A DNA stretch of 64,000 nucleotides, from the NCBI RefSeq assembly GCF_004217095.1, contig NZ_SHKO01000005.1, forward strand, positions 239,545 to 303,544, in the 5' to 3' direction. The DNA is from Advenella incenata (GTDB lineage Bacteria; Pseudomonadota; Gammaproteobacteria; Burkholderiales; Burkholderiaceae_B). The translations under genes and the position numbers were made by a program. Every line of letters starts with the position of its first letter. Within the stretch, counting starts at the first letter, position 1. Below the pieces are notes generated by a model that saw only the letters and a program-made list of their open reading frames with translations, was not told where the DNA came from and ran no database searches. This document shows, piece after piece, positions 9,183-17,735 of the stretch.

Positions 9183-9657
9183 TACGGACACCCTTTACAG
9201 AATCAATGAAGGAGACGACGCTTTGCAGAACCATTAATGCAGCGCCAATAGGAATCGCGATCTTCATGTACGTCGGGGCGAGCGAATTCCATCCGCCACC
9301 GGAGCGTTCTCCCATTTCAATCGCGGGCAATGCCTGTTCAACTCCGTAATAAACGATGATCGATAGATAAACGATGGCCAGCAGATGGCCCAAGACATCC
9401 ATCCAGCGCCGCGTGCGCACCGGCAGCAGGTTGTAGATAACGTCGATGCGCACATGCGAGTTGTTTTTAATGGCATGGGCGCCAGAGATCACGTAGTGAA
9501 TCCCGACCACCATGATGACAAATTCCAGTGCCCACTCGGTGGGCGTGTGATAGATATAACGGACGATGACGTCGTAGATCATGACAACGAAAACCACGAA
9601 GTAAATGGCACTTGCGTAATCTCCGATCTTTTGGTTCAGGTTACTGATAAATCGCAT
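9172..9657 (-). CDS. TRAP transporter small permease subunit (DctQ type)
   Basis: The 161-residue protein has four predicted membrane helices and the usual DctQ layout, with EWALEFVIMVVGIHYVISGAHAIKNNSHVRIDV in the centre. It pairs with the large subunit encoded immediately downstream. I place the start at the ATG (9657) because GGAG lies nine bases upstream; the longer frame would start at TTG. It lies between the large-subunit and binding-protein genes in the same direction. Confidence 0.9.
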   Translation of the reverse strand: MRFISNLNQKIGDYASAIYFVVFVVMIYDVIVRYIYHTPTEWALEFVIMVVGIHYVISGAHAIKNNSHVRIDVIYNLLPVRTRRWMDVLGHLLAIVYLSIIVYYGVEQALPAIEMGERSGGGWNSLAPTYMKIAIPIGAALMVLQSVVSFIDSVKGVRNEQ

Positions 9658-9784
9658 AATTGCTTGCTCCAGAGTGCGCGAGTTGACGCGCTTAGGCTCA
9701 GCCAAGAGTGAGCGTGGTGTAACGAGTGGATGCGTGATCAGCGGCGGTTAACGAAAAACCGCGGCTATTGGTCAGCAGGCCAGG

Positions 9785-10813
9785 TCACTCAATAAGACCC
9801 TTGCTGCGAAGGAATTTGACCTGACCGTCAACTGCACGGCGCGACAGATCATTTTTTTCTCCATATTTTTGCCAGATAGCAATGGCGGCGGTACGGAACT
9901 TCTTGCGATCATCTGCACTCCAGTCGATGATCTGCACGCCCCGCGCCTTAAGCGTTTGCGCGACTGCGGCATCAGCCTCCTGGAGTTTGGCCACCAGGTC
10001 CTGGCCAAAATCCTTGACAGACTGCTCAAGTATCTTCTGCGTCTCGGGGTCTAGCTTGTCCCACACTTTTAATGGAATGGAGACATCACCCGTAGGGGTA
10101 GAGTGAATGCCCGGATAGATGACGAACTTGGCTATGTCGTGGAAACCCAGTTCCTCGTTCATGCTGAGCGTGCCCCAGTCGGTCGATTCGATGGTGCCAC
10201 TATCGAGCGCACTAAAGACCTCGGAGCCTGGCAGATTGATTGGCACGGCTTTGAAGCTGGCAAACAGGTCTGATGACATCCCTTGGGGAAGGCGAATTTT
10301 CAGGCCGGCCAGGTCTTCCGGCGAAGCTACTTTACGCGTCGTGGGTAGGGATTCTGCGCCCCACCACACCGCACCGATGGGGTAAAGGCCATAGGGCTTG
10401 TACGCCTCGCGCAATAGCTCCAGTCCACCGTGTTCATAGAAATATTCGTAGGCAAGCTTGGGATCGTCGTACGCCGCGTTCAAGTCGCCCAGCACGGCAA
10501 ATGCCGGATTCTTGCCGCTCCAGTAGACGGTTGCCGGGTGCTGGCCATTGAGGATGCCTCTGGCAACGGCATCGAACGTTTCGTTTGGCCCCACTATTGC
10601 ACCAGTTGGCAAGGGCGTGACCTTGATCTTGCCATTGGTCTTTTGCGTGACGTCTTTTGCCCAGCGCTCAAACGCCAGTTGAGTGACGGTACCAGACTGC
10701 CACAAGCTCTGGACTCGCCAGGTCTGGGGTTGATCTGCTGTTGCCTGCGTGGGTAGCGTTGCAGCCAGTGCAATGGCTAGCGACGCATAAGTACTACGTG
10801 AAAATAATTTCAT
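9785..10813 (-). CDS. TRAP transporter periplasmic substrate-binding protein (DctP type)
   Basis: The 342-residue protein starts with a cleavable signal peptide (to about TQATA, residue 26) and continues as a DctP-family binding protein that captures a carboxylate in the periplasm and hands it to the membrane subunits. Family features include the region WWGAESLPTTRKVASPEDLAGLKIRLPQG and the following Arg that usually contacts the carboxylate. The ATG is preceded by GAGGAGAGG. It is the first gene of the minus-strand catabolic operon; its upstream region holds several copies of a TGATATATCAG-like operator. Confidence 0.92.
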   Translation of the reverse strand: MKLFSRSTYASLAIALAATLPTQATADQPQTWRVQSLWQSGTVTQLAFERWAKDVTQKTNGKIKVTPLPTGAIVGPNETFDAVARGILNGQHPATVYWSGKNPAFAVLGDLNAAYDDPKLAYEYFYEHGGLELLREAYKPYGLYPIGAVWWGAESLPTTRKVASPEDLAGLKIRLPQGMSSDLFASFKAVPINLPGSEVFSALDSGTIESTDWGTLSMNEELGFHDIAKFVIYPGIHSTPTGDVSIPLKVWDKLDPETQKILEQSVKDFGQDLVAKLQEADAAVAQTLKARGVQIIDWSADDRKKFRTAAIAIWQKYGEKNDLSRRAVDGQVKFLRSKGLIE

Positions 10814-10900
10814 CTAAACCTCTCCTCGGGGAAAATCGTTATTGCTTGTCTCATTGGTGAAGGGGAACGACTTGACGACTTGTAAAAGCATCGAATTTAT

Positions 10901-11045
10901 CTGACATATCAATGCATGCGTGCTAATATATCAGATAATTATTCACTGATATATCAGAAAAATAGATTTTGCGGGTTATCCCCAATAAATCAGAACTTGT
11001 GCCCTGAAATCGCATTATTGGTTTTGCTGGAGTGATATATTAGGA
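10901..11045. promoter_or_regulatory. Cluster of TGATATATCAG-like operators between TRAP operon and GntR gene
   Basis: The divergent intergenic region carries a perfect 12-base palindrome CTGATATATCAG (10946-10957) and three related copies: CTGACATATCA (10901-10911), AATATATCAGAT (10925-10936) and TGATATATTAGG (11034-11045). Such repeats between a GntR regulator and the operon it faces are the expected binding sites of that regulator. This is inferred from position and symmetry. Confidence 0.6.
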
Positions 11046-11106
11046 AGCAGTGACTTCTTCACTCGGCACCGATATGCCGGCAAGATTGAAACAATGGATA
11101 ACGTTT

Positions 11107-11775
11107 ATGAGTACAAACCCCACACATGAAAAACCTTTAAAAGACGTCGCCTACGAAGCGCTCGAAAACTTGATCATCCGAGGCCGGATTCGCGGCGGCA
11201 GCCTGTTTTCCGAGGCAGAGCTGGCGCAACAGATCAACATTGGCCGCACGCCGGTAAGGGAGGCTTTGCAGCAGTTGGCGCAAGTCGGCCTGGTTACCGT
11301 CTTGCCTCGGCGGGGGATCATGGTGGTGGATGTCACCATCGCAATGCAGTTACAAGTGCTTGAGATCCGGCGTCCGCTAGAGCGATTGCTGGCAAGTTGC
11401 GCCGCCCTGCGGGCCAACGCCAGCCAACGCGCTGCCATGCTTGAACTGGCCGCGGCAACAGAAAAGAGCGCCGCGGCGGGCGACGGAGACGAGTTCCTCC
11501 AGGCAACACGCCGCAACCACGCTGCTCTTGAAGAAGCCTCGGGAAACGAGCTCATTCAAAGTGTCATGTCCTTGGTCCATGCGCGCTCACGGCGATTTTG
11601 GTATATCCACTACGAGCGCTGGGGCGACCTGGGCGCCGCCGGCGCCGCGCATGCCAACTTGATGCGTAGCGTCTCGCTGGGAAATGAAGCGGCTGCCATC
11701 GAGAATGCCGATCGGCTCGTTGACTATCTGGAGCAGTTTTGCCGCGCGACGATCGAGCCATACGGCAAAAAATGA
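11107..11775 (+). CDS. GntR-family transcriptional regulator, FCD (FadR) subfamily
   Basis: The 222-residue protein has an N-terminal winged helix (YEALENLIIRGRIRGGSLFSEAELAQQINIGRTPVREALQQLAQVGLVTVLPRRGIMV) and an all-helical FCD effector domain with conserved Glu, Arg and His residues. The ATG at 11107 gives a normal distance to the DNA-binding helices; an upstream GTG at 11050 would add 19 residues. It is divergent from the TRAP/CoA operon and only 60 bases upstream of the acyl-CoA ligase, so it probably controls both, responding to the imported acid or its CoA ester. Confidence 0.88.
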   Translation: MSTNPTHEKPLKDVAYEALENLIIRGRIRGGSLFSEAELAQQINIGRTPVREALQQLAQVGLVTVLPRRGIMVVDVTIAMQLQVLEIRRPLERLLASCAALRANASQRAAMLELAAATEKSAAAGDGDEFLQATRRNHAALEEASGNELIQSVMSLVHARSRRFWYIHYERWGDLGAAGAAHANLMRSVSLGNEAAAIENADRLVDYLEQFCRATIEPYGKK

Positions 11776-11835
11776 ACTTTTAATCACCGCCTCATCGATA
11801 AGCGGGCCCGAGAACCTGTGTAACGGAGACACTTT

Positions 11836-13491
11836 ATGATGCACTTCCCCATGACGCTCAACTGGCTCTGCCGTTTAGCTGAACGTATGTATGGCACGAC
11901 CGAAGTCGTGACAAAAATGCCCGATGGAGGATTCCGCAGACATAGCTATGCGCAAATCGCAGCGCGCAGCCGGCGCCTGGCCATGAGGCTGGCCGCCGAA
12001 AATCTCAAGCCAGGGGAAACCGTCGGCTCCCTGATGTGGAATCATCACGTCCACCTGGAAGCCTACTTCGGCGTGCCGGCCGCCGGTGGCGTGCTGCATA
12101 CCATTAACCACCGCCTGTCACCTGACGACCAAGTCTTCATTATCAACCATGCCAAGGACAAGATCCTGATCGTCGATGATGTGTTGCTGCCCCAGATCCT
12201 TGGAATATTGCCCAGGCTGGACACGGTGGAGAAGGTCATCGTCAACCAATACGGGCTTGAGGACGCAGCAGGCTTTGCAACGTACGAGGCGTGGCTGGAA
12301 GAGCCCGTGCCGTCTGGCGTGACACTGCCCGAGGTAGGAGAGGATTCTGCGGCGAGCATCTGCTACACCGGCGGCTCCACCGGCCGCCCCAAGGGGGTGG
12401 TGTATTCTCACCGCGGCCTGGTCATGCATGCCTTCTCACAGGCCATGGTCGATGGTTACGGCGTCAGTCGCAACGACACGGTCCTGGCCGTTGTCCCCAT
12501 GTTTCACGGCAATGGTTGGGGCCTTCCCTTTTCTTGCGCACTGACCGGGGCCAAGCTTGTTCTGCCCGGCCCTAAGGTCGACCCTCAGAGCTTGCTGGCA
12601 CTCATGCAGGCGGAGCAGGTCACGTTTTCAGCAGGGGTGCCAACGGTTTGGCAAGAACTTGCGCGCAGCCTGGAACAAGCGACTGCGACTGCGACACCGG
12701 CCAACCTCTGCCCGATGACCATCATAACGGGCGGCGCCGCGCCCCCACAGCACCTGTTTGACCGCCTTGAGCGTTTTGGTATCACACTGCTCCAAGGGTG
12801 GGGTATGACCGAGACAGCTAGCGTTATTACGGTGAGCAGGCCTGAACCCCGACACAACAAGGCGGTAGACCTGGTCAGTGGCGATTGGCGCCTGAACCAA
12901 GGCAAGCCGATGGCCATTGTTGATATTCGGATCGTATCGGAGGGGAACGTGCTCGCGCATGACGGACGCTCGATTGGCGAAGTCCAGGTGCGAGGCGCAT
13001 GCGTGACAGACAAGTACTTTGAACTCGACTTGCCTGGCCGCTGGACCGAGGATGGATGGCTGTGCACCGGCGATATCGGTCACATCGACCCTGGCGGTAA
13101 CCTGAAGGTACTGGAAAGGAAGGAAGACCTGATCAAATCGGGCGGCGAATGGATCCCCCCTCAAGACTTGGAAGACGCCCTTCTTGAATTGCCTGAAGTC
13201 ATTGAATGCACAGTCATCGGCATTCCACATGAAAAGTGGGGTGAACGGCCTCTCGCGTTGATGGTGTTGGCGCAAGGCGCCACGATCGAAGACGAAGCAC
13301 TGCGTTTACATTTGCTCGGAAGATTCGCCAAATGGCAGCTCCCCCAGGCATTCGTTGCGGTCGCTAACATTCCACGTACCGCCGTGGGAAAGATCGCACG
13401 CCGTCAGCTGCGTGAAGCGTATGCCGACTGGCCAAACCGGGCAGCAGAGGCAGCCCGCCCAAGCGTGCTCGAGCGGGCGCGCCTGATATAG
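11836..13491 (+). CDS. AMP-forming acyl-CoA synthetase
   Basis: The 551-residue protein belongs to the adenylate-forming family and would activate a carboxylic acid with ATP to its CoA thioester. It has the P-loop signature YTGGSTGRPKGVV (residues 178-190), the GWGMTET adenine/acyl-site motif, WLCTGDIGHID and the C-terminal hinge RKEDLIKSGGEWI, and ends with the lysine segment TAVGKIARRQL. GGAGA precedes the ATG. The sequence resembles the medium/long-chain group. It follows the GntR gene on the same strand and likely supplies the substrate of the acyl-CoA dehydrogenase and crotonases encoded opposite. Confidence 0.92.
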   Translation: MMHFPMTLNWLCRLAERMYGTTEVVTKMPDGGFRRHSYAQIAARSRRLAMRLAAENLKPGETVGSLMWNHHVHLEAYFGVPAAGGVLHTINHRLSPDDQVFIINHAKDKILIVDDVLLPQILGILPRLDTVEKVIVNQYGLEDAAGFATYEAWLEEPVPSGVTLPEVGEDSAASICYTGGSTGRPKGVVYSHRGLVMHAFSQAMVDGYGVSRNDTVLAVVPMFHGNGWGLPFSCALTGAKLVLPGPKVDPQSLLALMQAEQVTFSAGVPTVWQELARSLEQATATATPANLCPMTIITGGAAPPQHLFDRLERFGITLLQGWGMTETASVITVSRPEPRHNKAVDLVSGDWRLNQGKPMAIVDIRIVSEGNVLAHDGRSIGEVQVRGACVTDKYFELDLPGRWTEDGWLCTGDIGHIDPGGNLKVLERKEDLIKSGGEWIPPQDLEDALLELPEVIECTVIGIPHEKWGERPLALMVLAQGATIEDEALRLHLLGRFAKWQLPQAFVAVANIPRTAVGKIARRQLREAYADWPNRAAEAARPSVLERARLI

Positions 13492-13650
13492 CTTATTTGG
13501 GGCGCGGATGCGGGCTCTACACCTCAAATCAGATTGTGAGTGGTGCCATTCGGGAATGCAGGTCGGGTTTACTCTGTCGCCATCTTACCCGTTTCTCATC
13601 TTGATGCCAGTTCACAGGATGTCTCGTTCCTATATGCAGCAAGCGCTCTT

Positions 13651-14145
13651 CTAAATGCTCAAGGCTTCGCGTTCGAGCGCCACTTTAGCGAGTTCTTTCA
13701 GAAGTTTTTCATGTGTACGCCAAAAGACGTCCGGCGCCTGCTTGGCCAATTCAAGCCAAAGTGGTCCCTGCATTGTCTCTTCCGTCCAGACGTGACAGCC
13801 ACCCGCGATTGGCGTGATGATCCAGGCATGATAGGCTCGTGATTCACTGGAAACTTTTGGACCTCCGCCCCAGGCTATGCGGGTTGAGGGTTCAAATTCT
13901 TGTACCGAGGCCAATATATCCTGCCCTGCCAAATTGGTCTCAAAGCGAGTGCCGTATTGCAACATTTCATGTCCGTCCAACAGCTCGACCTGTTTGACGC
14001 CCGGATAAAATCGAGGCCAAGTTATCGTATCAATAAGAAGCGACCAGATCGTCTCAGCAGAGACAGCAATTTCGAGCTCATTGGTAAAATGAATGGGAGA
14101 TCTGCTAGGTTTCATCTCTGCCGGCCAGTTAATTGCTTCAAACAT
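13651..14145 (-). CDS. SRPBCC (START-like) family protein
   Basis: The 164-residue protein has the helix-grip fold of the polyketide cyclase/dehydrase group (SRPBCC): an opening strand ELEIAVSAETIWSLLIDTITWPRFYPGVKQVEL, the central GTRFETNLAGQ and FEPSTRIAWGG, and a long C-terminal helix. These proteins bind hydrophobic ligands, but the ligand is not predictable. It is a paralogue of the SRPBCC protein at 15150, and the two flank an SDR gene on the same strand, which suggests a shared pathway. Confidence 0.82.
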   Translation of the reverse strand: MFEAINWPAEMKPSRSPIHFTNELEIAVSAETIWSLLIDTITWPRFYPGVKQVELLDGHEMLQYGTRFETNLAGQDILASVQEFEPSTRIAWGGGPKVSSESRAYHAWIITPIAGGCHVWTEETMQGPLWLELAKQAPDVFWRTHEKLLKELAKVALEREALSI

Positions 14146-14234
14146 ACTATTGTCCTAAAACTTTTTATTAGGCTGCCTGATTTTCAGCAGGCAGGAGGCC
14201 TTGTTCGCGCCAGCGGTCATGCACCCAGTCCCAT

Positions 14235-15029
14235 TCAATGGATCGAGCGCACGACGCCGCCGTCAACGCGAAGTGCTGCTCCGGTCGTACCCGAGGCTTG
14301 CTCAGAACAAACGTAAACCACCATATTTGCGATTTCTTCAGTCGTCGTTAAACGGTTGATGAGTGTCGTTGGACGCATTGTTTTCAGAAAATTTTGCTCT
14401 GCCTCCTCCTGCGTGATGCCCTGCTCCTTTGCGGTGCTCTTCATCCAATTGGACAAAATCTCGGAGCGCGTCGGTCCAGGCAGAACCGCGTTAACAGTAA
14501 CACCCGTTCCCCCGACTAGCTCTGCCAACCCCCTCGATACCGCCAACTGCGCGGTTTTTGTCATGCCGTAGTCAATCATCTCCTTGGGTATGTTGATCGC
14601 CGACTCGCTACTGATAAATACCACCCTTCCCCAACCGCGTTTAACCATCGCTGGCACATAGTGCCTTGCGGCACGCACGCCGCTCATGACATTGAGCTGG
14701 AAGAGATCAATCCACTCCTTGTCGTCCTGATCAAAGAAGCCGTTGACATGGGCGGTGCCCAGATTATTGACGAGGATATCAACATCGGGCACCTGCTCTG
14801 CCAGCGCTGCGGATCCCTCAGCCGTCGAGAGATCGGCAACTATGCCGGTAATATTGGCGTTGGGTAACAGATCGCGCAGCTCTTTTAACGCGGCAGCCAC
14901 ACGCTGTTCTCCGCGCCCGTTAATGATGACCGAAGCGCCCGCTCGCGCGAGCCCCTCAGCAATCGCGCGACCAATACCTGCAGTTGATCCGGTAACTATT
15001 GCCTTGCGGCCTTTAAGTTCGATGTTCAT
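14235..15029 (-). CDS. Short-chain dehydrogenase/reductase
   Basis: The 264-residue SDR has the cofactor motif TGSTAGIGRAIAEG near the N-terminus, the structural NNLG, and the active site Ser-Tyr-Lys (FISSESAINIPKEMIDYGMTKTA). The C-terminus is the family's usual ASGTTGAALRVDGG. The start at 15029 has GGAG ten bases upstream; an upstream ATG would add 19 residues with no ribosome site. It lies between two SRPBCC genes. It would oxidise or reduce a hydroxyl/keto group of an unknown substrate with NAD(P). Confidence 0.9.
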   Translation of the reverse strand: MNIELKGRKAIVTGSTAGIGRAIAEGLARAGASVIINGRGEQRVAAALKELRDLLPNANITGIVADLSTAEGSAALAEQVPDVDILVNNLGTAHVNGFFDQDDKEWIDLFQLNVMSGVRAARHYVPAMVKRGWGRVVFISSESAINIPKEMIDYGMTKTAQLAVSRGLAELVGGTGVTVNAVLPGPTRSEILSNWMKSTAKEQGITQEEAEQNFLKTMRPTTLINRLTTTEEIANMVVYVCSEQASGTTGAALRVDGGVVRSIH

Positions 15030-15149
15030 GCAATTTTTCTCCAGTGGCAGGCAGAACCATAGCGTCGCTGCCGCGAGCCGCAGCACGTTCTGCCCAAAAA
15101 AACTCGCGCGAAGTTGTATTTCACATACTGCGCTCAGGGTGAGAACCAG

Positions 15150-15653
15150 TTAGCGCGCTAACTTTGCTGTTTGCGCCTCGGCGGCACCAGCGAGGCGTTC
15201 GACCCATTCCTGGTGATAGCGATATAGTCCACCAGGATATTTCTGTCCAAGAAGATCGAGGAACCAGGGACCTTGTTGCGTTTCTTCCGTCAACACATGG
15301 CACCCCTGATCTGTAGGCGTAATCACCCAGCCGTGGTAAGCGCTCGAACCACTCTCATCACCATCAACCGTCGTCGCCCACGCGAGCCTTCGGAACGGCT
15401 CGAACTCAGTTACGATAAGGCTCATGGGAAAACCAACAGTTATCCGACTGTATTGAGTTCCGAACGCCAATCTCCGCTCGTTGGTCAGTATTTTCACCTG
15501 GTCTTCAGCAGGAAAGTAACTCGACCAGTTTTCCGCATCTACGAGCAACGACCACACGACTTCAGGCGGCGCTTTTACGTCAATGTCGTTGAGTGCGTAA
15601 ATAGCCGACGTTTTTGGATCAAAACGCTCAGGCCAGATTACATGGTTATACAT
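15150..15653 (-). CDS. SRPBCC (START-like) family protein, second paralogue
   Basis: The 167-residue product has the same helix-grip fold as the one at 13651 (DIDVKAPPEVVWSLLVDAENWSSYFPAEDQVKIL, then FGTQYSRITVG, FEPFRRLAWATTVDG, AYHGWVITPTDQGCHVLTEETQQGPW). Its gene starts three bases after the stop of the small reductase gene, indicating one transcript. The function is unknown; it may bind or stabilise the substrate of the neighbouring dehydrogenase. Confidence 0.82.
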   Translation of the reverse strand: MYNHVIWPERFDPKTSAIYALNDIDVKAPPEVVWSLLVDAENWSSYFPAEDQVKILTNERRLAFGTQYSRITVGFPMSLIVTEFEPFRRLAWATTVDGDESGSSAYHGWVITPTDQGCHVLTEETQQGPWFLDLLGQKYPGGLYRYHQEWVERLAGAAEAQTAKLAR

Positions 15654-15656
15654 GAC

Positions 15657-16259
15657 TCAATCTCTTTTGAATAAATCCTGGAAAATCAAAGGCGCCCAGC
15701 GCTTATCTCGGGCCTGCACGAGCTGACCACCCTGCGCAATCTTGCCAAGACTGACAGGGGCAAATCCGAGCTTGTCGACCAGGGCGGCAACTGTCGTGCT
15801 TGCATCTTCGTGATCGCTTGATACAAAAATTACCCGACGCCCCCCGTCCGAAGCCGGCTCTTGCGCCAGCACGCTGGCGGGCAGATGATTAAACGCTTTA
15901 ACAACGCGTGCTCCTGGCAACGCATTTGCCACTACAGCCGACGAGGGCAAATTATCCAGGTCTGATAGTGGTACACCAAAGGCATTAGTGACATCGATCA
16001 CAATTTTTCCCTGCCAAGTCTTAGCTGCCTGGGCGACGTCGCGGTGCGCCCAGAACGGCACTGCCAGAATGATCACATCAGCCTTGACTGCTTCCTGGAC
16101 CGTCAGCGGATGCACCTTGTTATCGTACTCCTTCGCAACCGATGTAATCGAATCAGGTCCACGCGTATTTGCCATGCCAATAGTGATACCGTTACGGGCA
16201 AATTGACTGGCCAGTGCCCTACCGACATTGCCACTACCAATAATTGCATAAGTCATCAT
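15657..16259 (-). CDS. NADP oxidoreductase, coenzyme F420-dependent-like (NpdG family)
   Basis: The 200-residue protein begins with a Rossmann motif (YAIIGSGNVGRALASQFARNG) and continues as an F420_oxidored family member (IILAVPFWAHRDVA, VIDVTNAFG, VVKAFNHLP). In bacteria without F420 such proteins are annotated as NADPH-dependent reductases, and the substrate is unknown. It is the first gene of the minus-strand set 13651-16259 and is divergent from a LysR regulator that probably controls it. Confidence 0.85.
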   Translation of the reverse strand: MMTYAIIGSGNVGRALASQFARNGITIGMANTRGPDSITSVAKEYDNKVHPLTVQEAVKADVIILAVPFWAHRDVAQAAKTWQGKIVIDVTNAFGVPLSDLDNLPSSAVVANALPGARVVKAFNHLPASVLAQEPASDGGRRVIFVSSDHEDASTTVAALVDKLGFAPVSLGKIAQGGQLVQARDKRWAPLIFQDLFKRD

Positions 16260-16421
16260 AATTCCTTAATTTAACTGTCCTGAATGTGCACTTGCCAAAG
16301 TCGCTGCTGCTCTACGTACTGGATCGGCTATGTGTTCAGGCATTTTAAGATTCGAACACATATCTGAATAGCCAATATATTGAGATATAATCCATCTATA
16401 TTAAAGATTGGTGATAAAAGC

Positions 16422-17318
16422 ATGCTAGATGGCGTATCGTTGGATCAGCTCAGAACCTTCATTGCAGCGGTAGATGAAGGCAGCTTTTCGGCTGCGGCCC
16501 GCAAACTCAACAGGGTTCAATCAGCGGTAAGCGGATGGGTCGGTGGACTGGAAGAACAAATAGGGGTCAAGCTCTTTGACCGCTCCGGCCGCTTTCCCAA
16601 ACTCACGCCAGAAGGTGTGCTGCTGCTTGCAGATGCCCGTGCCGTCATTGCGCGCGTGGACACGTTGAAGGCGCGAGCCAGGCTTATGACCTCAGGCGTA
16701 GAGCCCGAACTCTCGGTGGTGATCGATGTATTTTTTCCGACGTCGGTGATAAGTTCCGTCGCCAAGGCGTTCGTGACTCAATTTCCGCTAACCCCATTAC
16801 GTCTCTTTGTGGAGGGTCTGGGAGCAGCTTATCAGCCCGTTTTGGACGGCCGATGTAGTTTAGGCATACTCCCACCACTGCCACGGACATTTCCCTCGTT
16901 GGTCAGCGAGCGGCTGGGAGAATTACCGCTGATCGCAGTCGCTTCGGCAACGCATCCGCTCGCAAGCTTCAATAAACGAATACCACGACATGAGCTGGCA
17001 AAACACGTCCAACTTGTGCTTACCGACAGATCCGACCTGACAAGCGGTCATGACTTCGGGGTCGCATCAACTTCAACTTGGCGTCTGGCCGATTTATCGA
17101 CCAAGCACGCCTTTCTCAAAGATGGCGTCGGATGGGGAGGCATGCCCTCGCATATGGTCGAAAAAGATATCGCTGCAGGCACGTTGGTCGTTCTGGATGT
17201 AGACGAGATGCCGCCTACTGGCTGGATGTTGACAATGTCCGCATTTCACCGATCATCGCAACCACCTGGACCGGCCGGTAAATGGTTCGTCGACCACTTG
17301 AAGACGTTGTGGCAGTAA
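16422..17318 (+). CDS. LysR-family transcriptional regulator
   Basis: The 298-residue protein has the LysR winged helix (LDQLRTFIAAVDEGSFSAAARKLNRVQSAVSGWVGGLEEQIGVKLFDRSGR) and a periplasmic-binding-like effector domain. The ATG at 16422 gives the standard distance to the helix-turn-helix; the longer frame needs TTG. It is divergent from the reductase, SRPBCC and SDR genes, the usual LysR arrangement. A copy of the repeated element found at three places in the window begins about 20 bases after its stop. Confidence 0.9.
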   Translation: MLDGVSLDQLRTFIAAVDEGSFSAAARKLNRVQSAVSGWVGGLEEQIGVKLFDRSGRFPKLTPEGVLLLADARAVIARVDTLKARARLMTSGVEPELSVVIDVFFPTSVISSVAKAFVTQFPLTPLRLFVEGLGAAYQPVLDGRCSLGILPPLPRTFPSLVSERLGELPLIAVASATHPLASFNKRIPRHELAKHVQLVLTDRSDLTSGHDFGVASTSTWRLADLSTKHAFLKDGVGWGGMPSHMVEKDIAAGTLVVLDVDEMPPTGWMLTMSAFHRSSQPPGPAGKWFVDHLKTLWQ

Positions 17319-17336
17319 TCCTGCAAGACGCCCTAT

Positions 17337-17460
17337 ATCTGTACGAAGAATAATTCAGAACTGAGTGACGAAAGTTCAGAACTCAATAACAATCGACAGC
17401 CCCTGTCGAAGTTTCGGAATATCGATATTGAATTTCCTTAAAAATCAATTAACTCTTAGT
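17337..17460. repeat. Repeat copy A: IS21-like end facing a truncated Tn7-like left-end sequence
   Basis: Two direct repeats of TTCAGAACTGAGTGAC type (17354-17369 and 17375-17390) end in CAATCGACA at 17398. A perfect 7-base inverted repeat TCGACAG/CTGTCGA follows (17393-17409), and then AATATCGATATT. The sequence matches copies B (21181) and C (47262) but breaks off at about 17460, where it joins an unrelated pseudogene. About 25 bases upstream are also shared with copy B. Confidence 0.75.
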
Positions 17461-17705
17461 GTTTCTGCAACCTAGACAATATGTCTTCTGGCAATCCCTC
17501 CAAGAGGAATTTTTCCGCTATCTCCACAAGCTCAGAGGTGAGGAATTGGAAACCGGCTTTGTGCAACGACAGCTACATCGCTTCGAGCTTCGCGATGGAC
17601 TCAGGATTGCTCTTTATGACCAGAGCAAACATCAACGCGGCCCCGCAAAGAGCGATGGTCAAAGCAATGGCAATCTAACCGCCGTAAAACTTGCACGCTT
17701 GAATT
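17452..17705 (-). pseudogene. Remnant of a small membrane protein gene
   Basis: Read on the minus strand this stretch gives a hydrophobic segment (IALTIALCGAALMFALVIKS), then NPESIAKLEAM, one in-frame stop, and LSLHKAGFQFLTSELVEIAEKFLLEGLPEDIL up to a final stop. The composition looks coding but the frame is broken and has no start. I do not recognise the parent protein. It abuts the truncated end of repeat copy A, so it may have been cut by that rearrangement. Confidence 0.35.
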
Positions 17706-17735
17706 AGGCGGTTCAGAACGTATTGGCTCGGAGCC

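Noticed and set aside
17459..17707. Plus-strand frames over the region after repeat copy A
   Set aside because: The composition fits a minus-strand broken gene better; the plus-strand frames look like its shadow.
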